From Nitrosospira sp. NpAV (lineage in GTDB: Bacteria > Pseudomonadota > Gammaproteobacteria > Burkholderiales > Nitrosomonadaceae), in assembly GCF_000832065.1 (NCBI RefSeq), contig NZ_JXQM01000008.1:186001-250000 (forward strand): a stretch of DNA of 64,000 nucleotides, given 5' to 3'. Shown in pieces: positions 9,407-17,814 of this stretch (its first letter is position 1; each line of letters begins with the position of its first letter). The notes beneath the pieces are model-generated. The model searched no databases. It was given only the letters and a program-made list of their open reading frames with translations, and had not been told where the DNA came from. The position numbers and the translations under genes are program-made.

Positions 9407-9419
9407 GCAACAAAGTTGC
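9407..9419. promoter_or_regulatory. Candidate Zur/Fur operator before the regulator gene
   Basis: Inverted repeat GCAAC-AAA-GTTGC about 15 bases upstream of the regulator ATG. It has the same arms and spacing as the palindrome at 8447-8463, though without the perfect outer bases. A -10-like TACTAT lies next to it on the minus strand. Autoregulation by the Fur/Zur-type protein is inferred. Confidence 0.6.
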
Positions 9420-9666
9420 GTTTACTATAACCGGATAACACGGTGGGCGCAATACCGGTTTGCGCTTCCTTCAGGGATTGGAGTTGCTCAGAATCAGACC
9501 GCGAACATGGTGCGTCACGTTTTTTGGTAGCCGGTGTGGTCCGTGTTCCTATCATGGGAGGGAGCGGCGGTGATGGGTGGTGTCCCGATCACGACATTTT
9601 GCGGCGTAGGCAAATGGAAATGACGGGCTGATACATTCACTCAAGCTTTCATCAAAATGCACTAAC

Positions 9667-11016
9667 ATGATTAAATCAATTGATGTCCGGTATTTCCGCT
9701 GGTTATTCATGATCGCTGGCGTTCTATCCAATATATCCCCTGCTTTCACCGGCACCACCTACACGGTAGATCCTGGAACCTATCGTGCCAGACTAAAGCA
9801 ATTAGAGCCAGGCGCTTACGTATGGCTGATGCCGGGAGAATATAGGGACGGCCTGCCTATTCATCAGCTTCATGGCACTGCGCAAACTCCGATCACAATT
9901 TCTGGGCCGGATGAAGAACCCCGCGCAGTATTTGTTGCGCGTCCCGGACATAACACGGTCAGTATCGTCAATTCGAGTTATGTCACTATTCGCAATCTGG
10001 TTCTTGATGGCCGCAATCTGCGAGTGGATGGGGTGAAATGCGAAGGCCACGCGGACTGGGCACATCACATCACACTTGATGGGCTGCGCATTCGTGGTCA
10101 CGGCAACAATCAGCAAACTGTTGGTATTTCCACCAAATGCCCGGCTTGGGGCTGGGTGATTCGCAACAATGTAATCGAAGGTGCCGGAACCGGCCTTTAC
10201 CTCGGTAACTCAGATGGACGCGCACCATTTATCGGGGGCTTGATTGACCGCAATCTGATAATTGATACGCTCGGCTATAACCTGCAGATCAAACATCAAC
10301 AGCCTCGCCCGGTTTTACCCGGCATACCGGACGAAGATAGCGCAACGATCATCCGTCACAATGTTCTCAGCAAGGTGCGTGGCGGATCCAAGGAAATGGC
10401 AAGGCCCAATATGCTGGTCGGGCATTGGCCGCTCACGGGACCGGGAGCAAACGACCGGTATCTCATCTACGGCAATTTCTTTTATCAGAATCTGCATGAA
10501 GCATTGTTCCAGGGCGAAGGCAATATCGCGTTGTACAATAATCTGTTTGTGAACCATTTTGGCGATGCCATACGGATCCAGCCGCACAATGACACGGCAC
10601 GCGCGATAAGCGTTTTCTACAATACCGTGATAGCACGCGGGTCAGGCATAAACTTCGCCCGGCGAGAAAACGATCCGGCGCATCCACAATTCGTGATGGC
10701 CAATATCGTATTCGCCGGAATGGCTGTGCAGGGCATTTCCCTAGAGACAAATCTGACAGACAAATTTGACGAAGCGCGGAATTACCTTACCCAGCCATTC
10801 GCACCTTTAGGCGAAATGAATTTGATGCCGGTGGCTGCCAAAGTGCGGAAGCGCGCCGGTGACAGCATGCGCTTTGATGCTTACCCCCAAGCCGATCTGG
10901 ATTTTGATGGAGATTTGCATGGAACAGGTGGAATGGGCGCTTATGCGCTGGGTAAAGACAGACCTCGCTGGCTGCCCGCACTGGAAATTAAGCCGCTATC
11001 CGTTACACCCCCATGA
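9667..11016 (+). CDS. Secreted parallel beta-helix protein
   Basis: 449-residue protein with a probable N-terminal signal segment (about 12-29, WLFMIAGVLSNISPAFTG) and a right-handed parallel beta-helix of pectate-lyase/chondroitinase-B shape. Evidence is the repeated pattern of short Asn/Gly-rich strands such as NLVLDGRN, IRNNVIEGAG, IDRNLIID, IYGNFFYQN and LYNNLFVN. Such proteins usually bind or cleave polysaccharide. The adjacent exopolysaccharide locus suggests action on that polymer, as a lyase or a remodelling or anchoring protein. Catalytic residues were not identified. It is followed 56 bases later by the VanZ-like gene. Confidence 0.75.
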   Translation: MIKSIDVRYFRWLFMIAGVLSNISPAFTGTTYTVDPGTYRARLKQLEPGAYVWLMPGEYRDGLPIHQLHGTAQTPITISGPDEEPRAVFVARPGHNTVSIVNSSYVTIRNLVLDGRNLRVDGVKCEGHADWAHHITLDGLRIRGHGNNQQTVGISTKCPAWGWVIRNNVIEGAGTGLYLGNSDGRAPFIGGLIDRNLIIDTLGYNLQIKHQQPRPVLPGIPDEDSATIIRHNVLSKVRGGSKEMARPNMLVGHWPLTGPGANDRYLIYGNFFYQNLHEALFQGEGNIALYNNLFVNHFGDAIRIQPHNDTARAISVFYNTVIARGSGINFARRENDPAHPQFVMANIVFAGMAVQGISLETNLTDKFDEARNYLTQPFAPLGEMNLMPVAAKVRKRAGDSMRFDAYPQADLDFDGDLHGTGGMGAYALGKDRPRWLPALEIKPLSVTPP

Positions 11017-11072
11017 GGCTCTCATCTTCCGGCTTTCCTTAATCCAAGATACTCGATAGAAAACAGAAAAAA

Positions 11073-13220
11073 ATGCGTATTCTGTCAGTGATCGCGGTAT
11101 TGATTGCCTATGGATCGTTGTATCCCGGCAACTTTTCCACACCGGATGCCGGAGCTGTAAAGCAGTTCCTTACCGACTGGCACTTATTCACTTCCCCCGG
11201 CGATCTGTTGGGTAATATTGCGTTGTTTTTCCCGCTCGGAATGGCTGGCATATTATTTGGCTCAAACAGGGGCGATGCCACGATTCGTATCGCCGGCCTA
11301 CTTTTGTTCGCCTTTGTTTATTCATTTACCCTTCAGTTGGCGCAGGTTTGGCTTCCTTCTCGTTCCGCGGCATTGTCGGATGTGCTCTGGAATATGACAG
11401 GTATGCTGTCGGGCATGGCGGCCGCGCATGTGCTAGGAAAACGCTCGCCTGGAAACGCATATCCATTCGATGCTGCGTCGCTGGTACCCCTATTGGTGTT
11501 GATACTGTGGCTGCTCACCGAGTTATTGCCATTGGTGCCAACATTCGATTGGCAAAAATTTAAGGATGCGCTGAAGCCACTTCTCCTTGAATCCAACATT
11601 TCTTTCCCGGCAGCTGCTATGCATGCGGCCGGAGCACTTGCCGCAGGTAGCGCTTTCATGGCGTTGGGACGACAACCCGCCACATGGCTCGGGAGCGCAC
11701 TTGCAATGGTGTGGGTGGGTAAGGTTCTTATCGTCAATTTGACTTTGAACGCATCGCTTCTCGCTGGGTCGCTGGCAGGATATGCGGGTTGCCTGGCGCT
11801 ATCGCGCCTCGGTCGCACCAAATTCTTCGAGGCGGTGTTCTGGTTGCTGCTAATCGCCGGGAGCATCGTCGCCCTAACGCCTTTTTCTCCCGCTTCGGGT
11901 GGAACCTTCAATGGCATCCCGTTCGCAACCATGCTGCGGGGGTCCATGGAAACCGGTGCTAGGGGACTGGTCCAGTCATTGTTTATTTACACCGCTTTGC
12001 TATGGCTTTTGCAAAGAACCGGGATGGGTATTGTCAAGGCGACGGCGGGGCTGGTGGTATGGTCGTGCTTGATCGAACTGACGCAAATGGGTTTGCTGGG
12101 CCGCACCGCGGATGTGACAGAACCTATCCTGTTATTGCTGATTGGTTGGGCATTGTCGAGGATGCAAAAACACGGGAGCTCCCCAAAATGGGACATGGAA
12201 GCGCCCGCATCCAAGCCACGCCCCTTAGTTGCAGTTCACCCAACCGCAAGCGGAAAACGCACACTTGCTCTGGTGGCGATCGGGATCGGGATATGCGTGG
12301 CGATCGGCTGGTTGGTTATGCGGTCACCCTTGACGCCCTATAATGTGCGCGAACTGATATACCAGGGCCACCCCTTCCGCTCACTGGTACTGCTTGCGGC
12401 CCTGTTGTATTGGGCTATGGGTTTTCCGATACTGATTGCGCAATGGCTGGCGCGGGGAGAGCTATACCTGCTGAGCTTTCCGCCCCTGATATTGCTGCAT
12501 GGTTTGATCGCCTGGCTGCTGCTATGGTCTGCGGTGCCAAGCGAGAGTATTCACGACATCGTCGGTTCCCCCGTTTTGAACTGGCCTTGGGAATGGGAAA
12601 TACTCGGCCGGTTTCTGGCACTGTTCAGCCTCTGGAGTGTTGCGGCAACGGGGGGAGCCGTTATTGCCGCGCGGCGGTCCCTCTCCGGTGCGAGGAGCGC
12701 TCAATCCGCGTTGTTGGGATGGACGATCGGCGCCTGCCTGTTAGTGCCGATATCTTATTACATCGTGGTGAGGGCGGCTTCCACAGACAATCTGGTCGAA
12801 CTGATGGCCGGCAATGGCAGCGTAAGCGCATTCTTGCTAATCGGCATGGCGATGGCAGGAATTTCATTTGGTGGAACGAAGGCCGCACTGGCGTTGATTC
12901 CAGGGACACCAGGGCAAACAAGGACGGTCGCGTGGGTAGTGGCTTCCGGTGCTCTGGCCTATTTGGCGATTTATTTCGGTACGGAACAGGTGATCGTCAA
13001 GTATAACCAGGTGTTTTCCGCATTGCAGTTCCTGCTGAGTAGCGATCGCTCACATCTGGCTGGACCGGGGGAGTTGGCGGTGCGATACATCGCACTGTGG
13101 AGCGCTCTCATCGCGCTCATTGTGATGGTGCAATATCCGATATGGCGTTGGGCCATACCGGATCGGTGCGAGCCAACCGCGGTTCAATCACTTGCCTCCG
13201 ACACGCCTGAGCCGGATTGA
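11073..13220 (+). CDS. Large VanZ-family multi-spanning membrane protein
   Basis: 715-residue inner-membrane protein with many hydrophobic helices. The N-terminal part carries the VanZ-like motif GDLLGNIALFFPLGMAGILF and a later FTLQLAQVWLPSRSAALSDVLWNMTG. A second VanZ-like block lies near residues 260-370 (GTFNGIPF, VVWSCLIELTQMGLLGRTADVTEPI), so the protein looks like a tandem duplication with a further membrane domain after it. Simple VanZ proteins are far shorter. Function is unknown; position beside the XrtA polysaccharide locus suggests an envelope role. Its 3' end overlaps the convergent FkbH-like gene by 37 bases. Confidence 0.7.
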   Translation: MRILSVIAVLIAYGSLYPGNFSTPDAGAVKQFLTDWHLFTSPGDLLGNIALFFPLGMAGILFGSNRGDATIRIAGLLLFAFVYSFTLQLAQVWLPSRSAALSDVLWNMTGMLSGMAAAHVLGKRSPGNAYPFDAASLVPLLVLILWLLTELLPLVPTFDWQKFKDALKPLLLESNISFPAAAMHAAGALAAGSAFMALGRQPATWLGSALAMVWVGKVLIVNLTLNASLLAGSLAGYAGCLALSRLGRTKFFEAVFWLLLIAGSIVALTPFSPASGGTFNGIPFATMLRGSMETGARGLVQSLFIYTALLWLLQRTGMGIVKATAGLVVWSCLIELTQMGLLGRTADVTEPILLLLIGWALSRMQKHGSSPKWDMEAPASKPRPLVAVHPTASGKRTLALVAIGIGICVAIGWLVMRSPLTPYNVRELIYQGHPFRSLVLLAALLYWAMGFPILIAQWLARGELYLLSFPPLILLHGLIAWLLLWSAVPSESIHDIVGSPVLNWPWEWEILGRFLALFSLWSVAATGGAVIAARRSLSGARSAQSALLGWTIGACLLVPISYYIVVRAASTDNLVELMAGNGSVSAFLLIGMAMAGISFGGTKAALALIPGTPGQTRTVAWVVASGALAYLAIYFGTEQVIVKYNQVFSALQFLLSSDRSHLAGPGELAVRYIALWSALIALIVMVQYPIWRWAIPDRCEPTAVQSLASDTPEPD

Positions 13221-15046
13221 CTTGCGGACAAGGATGCCACGGAAATAAACGTGCAATCGAGTGAGTGAACGCTGAGATCGACACGCAGACCTTTTTCCGG
13301 TGTACATGGCTCGAAGTGCAGGCTTTCGAGCACTTGTTGGGCGGGAATATTACGCCCTGTAGGCTCGAAGTTAACCCACAAGCTCTGTGGCTTCTGACTG
13401 CTTTGTGAGGCCACCAGGTAGTTGAAGAACGCTTGTTCGATAAATCTTCCCTGCACACGGCAGGAGAGCATAAAGTCCTCGACGCGTATCCCTTGCTCCA
13501 CGAATCGAACGATGGCGAATCCGACTGCACCGTAGGAACCGAAATTGTCGCTGCAACGAAGAACATATTTCCTGACCTCGTCATCGGCGAGAATCGGCAG
13601 TATCTCTTCCCTGGCGTACTTGCGCCCGGAAAAATTTAATTGGTTGGTGCGCTGTACAAGTTCGGAAACACGGTCCAGATCATCGGTCGCATAGGCGTCG
13701 ATGTAAAGCTTTATCTCGCATGCAGCCAGAAAGCCAAGATAATCCGAGCCAAACTTGGCTGCGCTTTTCTTGCGTACGAATTCTTCTTTGTAAAACTGGC
13801 TACGCTTCTTCGCTTCTTCGCTACTTGTTCCCTGATAGCGGGGATCCAGAAAGAGGCGGTCGATGTCGGCCGCATTCACGCAATCGACTCCGACCAATGC
13901 CCGGGAAACTTCTTCCAGTTCAAAGGGATTATCATCAATGAAGGCGAAGGTATCCAGACCAATATTGAGCTGTTCCGCTATGATTCTGACGTTTTCACTC
14001 TTGGGGAGCCAATTGATCTGGGGATACAGGAAATAATCCGCTATGCCGAGTTCCTCAAGGCGCCGCCACGCGCTTGCCTCGTCATTCTTGCTCGCAATAC
14101 TGAGCAAGATTCCACGTTCATAAAAAAAGCGCAGCAAGTCGAGGACCTTGGGGCGCAACGATACCGCCTCATTTTCAAGCAGAATTCCATCCCACATCGT
14201 ATTGTCGAGATCCCATACCACGCACTTTATTTTTGGCGTGCGTGCACTCTGCACGCCTTCAGTCTTGTGGTGAACAACAAAATCGGCGGTAAGGAAAACA
14301 ACGCGCGAGGCGGTTTCTCCGTCGGGAATAATGGCAATGTCAAATGGAAGACCGCACTCGGTAATCATCGAAAATTGCTCATAGCCGAACTCATGCCGCG
14401 AATATCCGGGTGGAAATACGACCGAGGTACGAAATGGCAGGGGAAGCTTCGTGAGTTGCGTTTGTTTACTCACCATACCGCTGGAAATCGACATATTCAA
14501 CTGCATTCGTATCGGCACCTCTGCCGGGTTGTAAACCTCGAGCAGAAAAAAATCCGGTTTGGACTCCGTGCGGCTTACCCGGTGCATCCAGCGGGCAAAG
14601 CGCTCAAGAAGCGCATACTCAAGATACGACCAGCGCATGTCACGCGTCAGCCGGTACATCATCGCACCCACCACGTTGGCAAGTGGCGCAATCGAACCGA
14701 GCATGCGTTCGGCCAACAAGGCAGTAGCGGCAGGCAGCATCAGGGTATTGCCTCGAGCTTCGATCTTGCCCCATTGCTTGAATGTAACCTCCGCTCCATA
14801 GCCGCGAGCGGACGGAAAGCGCTGGTTACGATACATGCCATAGGTCAGGCGTCTGCAACGTTGATCCGGCCTGCTCTGGTAGAGGTCACAGGTTGCGAAA
14901 CAGCCAGGGGCGGCGCATTCTATGCAATGCTCACCCCACATGAGCAAGGACATCTTCGCCACACCCTGAACAGGCGTGTAGGGTTGCAGTGGCACGAGGT
15001 TCCGATCCACATGCAAATGCATCTCGTATTTATCGAATTCAAACAT
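13184..15046 (-). CDS. FkbH-like HAD-IIIC protein with N-terminal cysteine cluster
   Basis: 620 residues. The centre is a HAD-superfamily phosphatase domain of the FkbH type (VVWDLDNTMWDG, Asp279/Asp281; later FIDDNPFE), followed by the GNAT-like half typical of FkbH (LVQRTNQLNFSGRKY, CRVQGRFIEQAFF). FkbH relatives load a glyceryl unit from 1,3-bisphosphoglycerate onto a carrier protein. No carrier gene is adjacent here. The N-terminus has a conserved-looking cluster, Cys41, 44, 49, 53 and 64 (CIECAAPGCFATC), that could hold zinc or an iron-sulfur centre; its role is unknown. It is the last gene of the leftward polysaccharide block and a tailoring role is inferred. Confidence 0.8.
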   Translation of the reverse strand: MFEFDKYEMHLHVDRNLVPLQPYTPVQGVAKMSLLMWGEHCIECAAPGCFATCDLYQSRPDQRCRRLTYGMYRNQRFPSARGYGAEVTFKQWGKIEARGNTLMLPAATALLAERMLGSIAPLANVVGAMMYRLTRDMRWSYLEYALLERFARWMHRVSRTESKPDFFLLEVYNPAEVPIRMQLNMSISSGMVSKQTQLTKLPLPFRTSVVFPPGYSRHEFGYEQFSMITECGLPFDIAIIPDGETASRVVFLTADFVVHHKTEGVQSARTPKIKCVVWDLDNTMWDGILLENEAVSLRPKVLDLLRFFYERGILLSIASKNDEASAWRRLEELGIADYFLYPQINWLPKSENVRIIAEQLNIGLDTFAFIDDNPFELEEVSRALVGVDCVNAADIDRLFLDPRYQGTSSEEAKKRSQFYKEEFVRKKSAAKFGSDYLGFLAACEIKLYIDAYATDDLDRVSELVQRTNQLNFSGRKYAREEILPILADDEVRKYVLRCSDNFGSYGAVGFAIVRFVEQGIRVEDFMLSCRVQGRFIEQAFFNYLVASQSSQKPQSLWVNFEPTGRNIPAQQVLESLHFEPCTPEKGLRVDLSVHSLDCTFISVASLSASQSGSGVSEASD

Positions 15047-15082
15047 CGCCCACCGCTAATGTCTTTCCACGACGCTCCATTT

Positions 15083-15778
15083 TCATCTTAGACGACAGAT
15101 AAATGATTTTCCAAGTGGGGCATAGTCGAGATAGGGTATGAAGCTCAGGTCTGCTTCCTGCCGCATAAAATCTGCCAGCGCGCGTTGTTCACCCTGTTCA
15201 GGATCGCCTTTGTAATTGTAGAAATCATCGAAGCAGATAATGGAACCATTTACGATATATGACCGGATGAAATTGAGTACCTGGACTGTTGAATCATACA
15301 AGTCGCAATCGATATAGATGACCGCCGCCTTGCGTCCGGATAATCGCCGATGGGCAGCATCATTCAGACTGTCACTATAAAAACCCTCAACCAGTTCGTA
15401 CTCGGATGTCCGAATGCCACGGGATGCGAGAATTGCCTCGAATTCCGGGCGGGCGCAGGCAAACTGCCCTTCATACCAAATGTTGTCGGGATGTTTCTCC
15501 GTTGCCGGTAAGCCCTGAAATGAATCAAAGCCCCACAGCTTCATATCGTGCCGGCCATAACGCCGCTTCATTCGATGCGCGTAGCCGAAGGTCTTGCCTC
15601 GCCATAAGCCAAACTCGAAGTAGTCCCCGGGCACTTCATTGATCTTTGCGAACTCGAAGGCCTGGCTCAGCATCCCGAGTTCGGTCATTCGATTGTCTGA
15701 TCGACGATCCAATACTTCAACGACACGGGCCACCCACTCGGCATCCACTATCCGCTTTGCGATTCGCTTGATTAACAT
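15083..15778 (-). CDS. TylF/MycF-like O-methyltransferase
   Basis: 231-residue class I SAM-dependent methyltransferase of the macrocin O-methyltransferase family. Visible features are the SAM-site segment GDYFEFGLWRGKTF, GFDSFQGLP, and the metal-binding motif IYIDCDLYDST with a later CFDDFYNYKG. Family enzymes methylate sugar hydroxyls in a metal-dependent manner. Here the likely substrate is a sugar of the exopolysaccharide made by the surrounding genes, which is inferred. It lies 30 bases downstream of the GNAT gene in the same leftward block. Confidence 0.85.
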   Translation of the reverse strand: MLIKRIAKRIVDAEWVARVVEVLDRRSDNRMTELGMLSQAFEFAKINEVPGDYFEFGLWRGKTFGYAHRMKRRYGRHDMKLWGFDSFQGLPATEKHPDNIWYEGQFACARPEFEAILASRGIRTSEYELVEGFYSDSLNDAAHRRLSGRKAAVIYIDCDLYDSTVQVLNFIRSYIVNGSIICFDDFYNYKGDPEQGEQRALADFMRQEADLSFIPYLDYAPLGKSFICRLR

Positions 15779-15808
15779 AACTTTCCACCATCCAGAAGAT
15801 TGTTCAAA

Positions 15809-16750
15809 TCAGATTCCAAACCGCATCATCTTTTTTACTTTCGACTTAAGCCCAAGCTGATCCAGCTTATCGCCGGCCAGCCTGCTCAGATGATTCACGG
15901 CGCTCTGACTATGCAGCAAGAACCTGTTGCGCAGATTGCTGCGCAGGAAAAAAACATTTGCACATTGAACACTATGGGTGGCAAACAGCTTTTTATGTTC
16001 TGACTGTCCTTCGGTAAAATCAAAAAAACGAAAAGAACGTTCCTCGAACAGATGCTCCAAGGCAAGCCACTGCAAAATTGTGCCCACTGAAAAATTCATG
16101 TAGTCAGGGTCGTATCCGAGGTACGCATAGATCAGGATTTCATTGGAGATGGGGCAATAGAGATACGAGACAGGCTGATCCTGATGAAAAAGGATAAATC
16201 CACGGACAAGTCCCTCTTGAGCAAGTCGCTCCATTTCGCGGAGAAACTCTTCTGAATCGGGCAACCCCGCATCGAGCAGTTTTTCCTGGTAGGTGATCCT
16301 GGAAACAACGCGGGCAAGCCGAAAGAATTCCGACATTTCCCCAGCTGACTTGTAAACTTTCCAGGAGATGTCGCCGCCGCAATATTCAGCGTACTTCTTG
16401 ATCTTACGATTGAGGGTTGAACGCGTCTTGGAGGAAAATTTGCTCTTGTAGTCTGCGAATGACTGACGCATATCAATATAATACCGCTGGTGCTGGGAAG
16501 AAACATAGCAGAGGTAATTGTCCCGCCTTCGCAATACAGGCTGTTTGCCATTGACGCGCAGCGATCGTACCAGGAAACCTTGACTATTGATTTGAAGCGC
16601 GTCGGCTGGCGGCACCGGCTCTGTTACCGGCGGCGTTTCGTCATCAAGGCCCACTTCCCGCACTTGCAACCATAATCGGGACGAAAGCAATGTTTTGTCA
16701 CCCAGCTGAAGCTTTATGGGGACTTGACGGTAATGCCATCGTTGCTTCAC
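15809..16750 (-). CDS. GNAT/FemAB-type acyltransferase
   Basis: 313-residue protein whose C-terminal two thirds match the GNAT_6/FemAB-like acetyltransferase pattern often called CelD/BcsL-like: SKFSSKTRSTLNRKIKKY, then FILFHQDQPVSYLYCP, YAYLGYDPDYMNFSVGT and FFDFTEGQSEHKKLF. These enzymes usually acylate sugars or amino sugars. The start is the GTG at 16750, which overlaps the deacetylase stop as GTGA; the frame is open further upstream inside that gene. Paired with a deacetylase, it may exchange acyl groups on the polymer. The substrate is not known. Confidence 0.75.
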   Translation of the reverse strand: MKQRWHYRQVPIKLQLGDKTLLSSRLWLQVREVGLDDETPPVTEPVPPADALQINSQGFLVRSLRVNGKQPVLRRRDNYLCYVSSQHQRYYIDMRQSFADYKSKFSSKTRSTLNRKIKKYAEYCGGDISWKVYKSAGEMSEFFRLARVVSRITYQEKLLDAGLPDSEEFLREMERLAQEGLVRGFILFHQDQPVSYLYCPISNEILIYAYLGYDPDYMNFSVGTILQWLALEHLFEERSFRFFDFTEGQSEHKKLFATHSVQCANVFFLRSNLRNRFLLHSQSAVNHLSRLAGDKLDQLGLKSKVKKMMRFGI

Positions 16751-17709
16751 TGGAACCCCCGCCGTAGTCCTTGTTCCAACATTCTGAGGCCCGTTTTCCA
16801 CATCGGCGAGGTGAGCGGGGCAGGCTGCGAAGCCGCGAGATCCGGGGTCAAACCGCAAAAGCCGCGAACACGAAAACAATCCCGGTGACGATCGAGAAAG
16901 GTGCAGAGCTTACGGAAACGAGCCACCACGATATCGTCCGGCCGGTTCATGCTGCCGTTAAGCAGCTCGAAGTTGTGTGAAAGAATAACAAAGGCCTTGT
17001 GGCCGGATTCCAGCGCCTGCCAGAGCAACCCTTCCATCTCCCGATATGAGCATGCGGTCACTTGCGCATGCCGCAATGAATGCGCGCCGCCATGGAAGAC
17101 TGTCATGGGATACTCATACACGCCTTCACACTCGATCGGTTCCACCAGCGGAACATCCGGACTTACCCCGCTGTCCCGTCCAAGCATGCTGGCATTGTAG
17201 CTGCTGTCGAAAGCGATGTGGTTGTGGGCGAGTGCCCGCAACGTATCCCTGTTGAAACCGAAACTTCCCGCGCGAAAGGCACTTACGCTTTGACCACCGG
17301 CGAGTTCAATCAACTTTGCGCCCGCCTGGATCAGGATCGTTTGTTCCGGCAACGAGAAGTAACGCAGGAGCTGCTTTTTACCGGTGATATTGTCGAGCAG
17401 GGGTTCTCTGGATTCATCAACCCATTCGGTATGCAGATGAAGCTGCAATTCCTGGCCACGTTCCCGAACAAGGCCCACGATTTCAGATAGGGGATCCAGC
17501 CCAAACCGGGTGGAGAAAAGGGTCTCAACAAAAAACACACCTGTCAGGCCATGTTCCTGTAATTGATCCAACTGGTATGGCAAACCGTAATTGCCTCTTG
17601 ATGTGGGGCCGTAGATATATCGTTGAAACGCACCCGGAAACTTGGCATCAATGTTGTCCCAACCATCACACCAGATCTCCACGTCAACGGTGAGAAATAC
17701 GTCCATCAT
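16747..17709 (-). CDS. Polysaccharide deacetylase-family protein
   Basis: 320-residue NodB-fold protein. It begins MMDVFLTVDVEIWCDGW (catalytic/metal Asp region), has a metal-ligand candidate in LQLHLHTEW (about 112-120) and a further SAFRAGSFGFN motif. The sequence differs clearly from the second deacetylase of this locus at 24913-25755. Such enzymes remove N-acetyl groups from amino sugars; lacking a signal peptide, it may act on cytoplasmic intermediates or on a lipid-linked unit. It is coupled by a 4-base overlap to the downstream acyltransferase. Confidence 0.75.
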   Translation of the reverse strand: MMDVFLTVDVEIWCDGWDNIDAKFPGAFQRYIYGPTSRGNYGLPYQLDQLQEHGLTGVFFVETLFSTRFGLDPLSEIVGLVRERGQELQLHLHTEWVDESREPLLDNITGKKQLLRYFSLPEQTILIQAGAKLIELAGGQSVSAFRAGSFGFNRDTLRALAHNHIAFDSSYNASMLGRDSGVSPDVPLVEPIECEGVYEYPMTVFHGGAHSLRHAQVTACSYREMEGLLWQALESGHKAFVILSHNFELLNGSMNRPDDIVVARFRKLCTFLDRHRDCFRVRGFCGLTPDLAASQPAPLTSPMWKTGLRMLEQGLRRGFQ

Positions 17710-17814
17710 TTTGTTGCAAGTTCCCCGATCATCAATTTGAATCTGTTATACACTGTTTTTCTTACGGCCTGAGGTAATGAGCGCATGCGGTTTCGCTGGC
17801 TTGCACATTCATGA

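Noticed and set aside
13640-15091. A long open frame (483 codons) on the plus strand
   Set aside because: It runs antisense to the FkbH-like gene, has no recognisable motif, and the minus-strand protein has clear catalytic motifs over the same bases.
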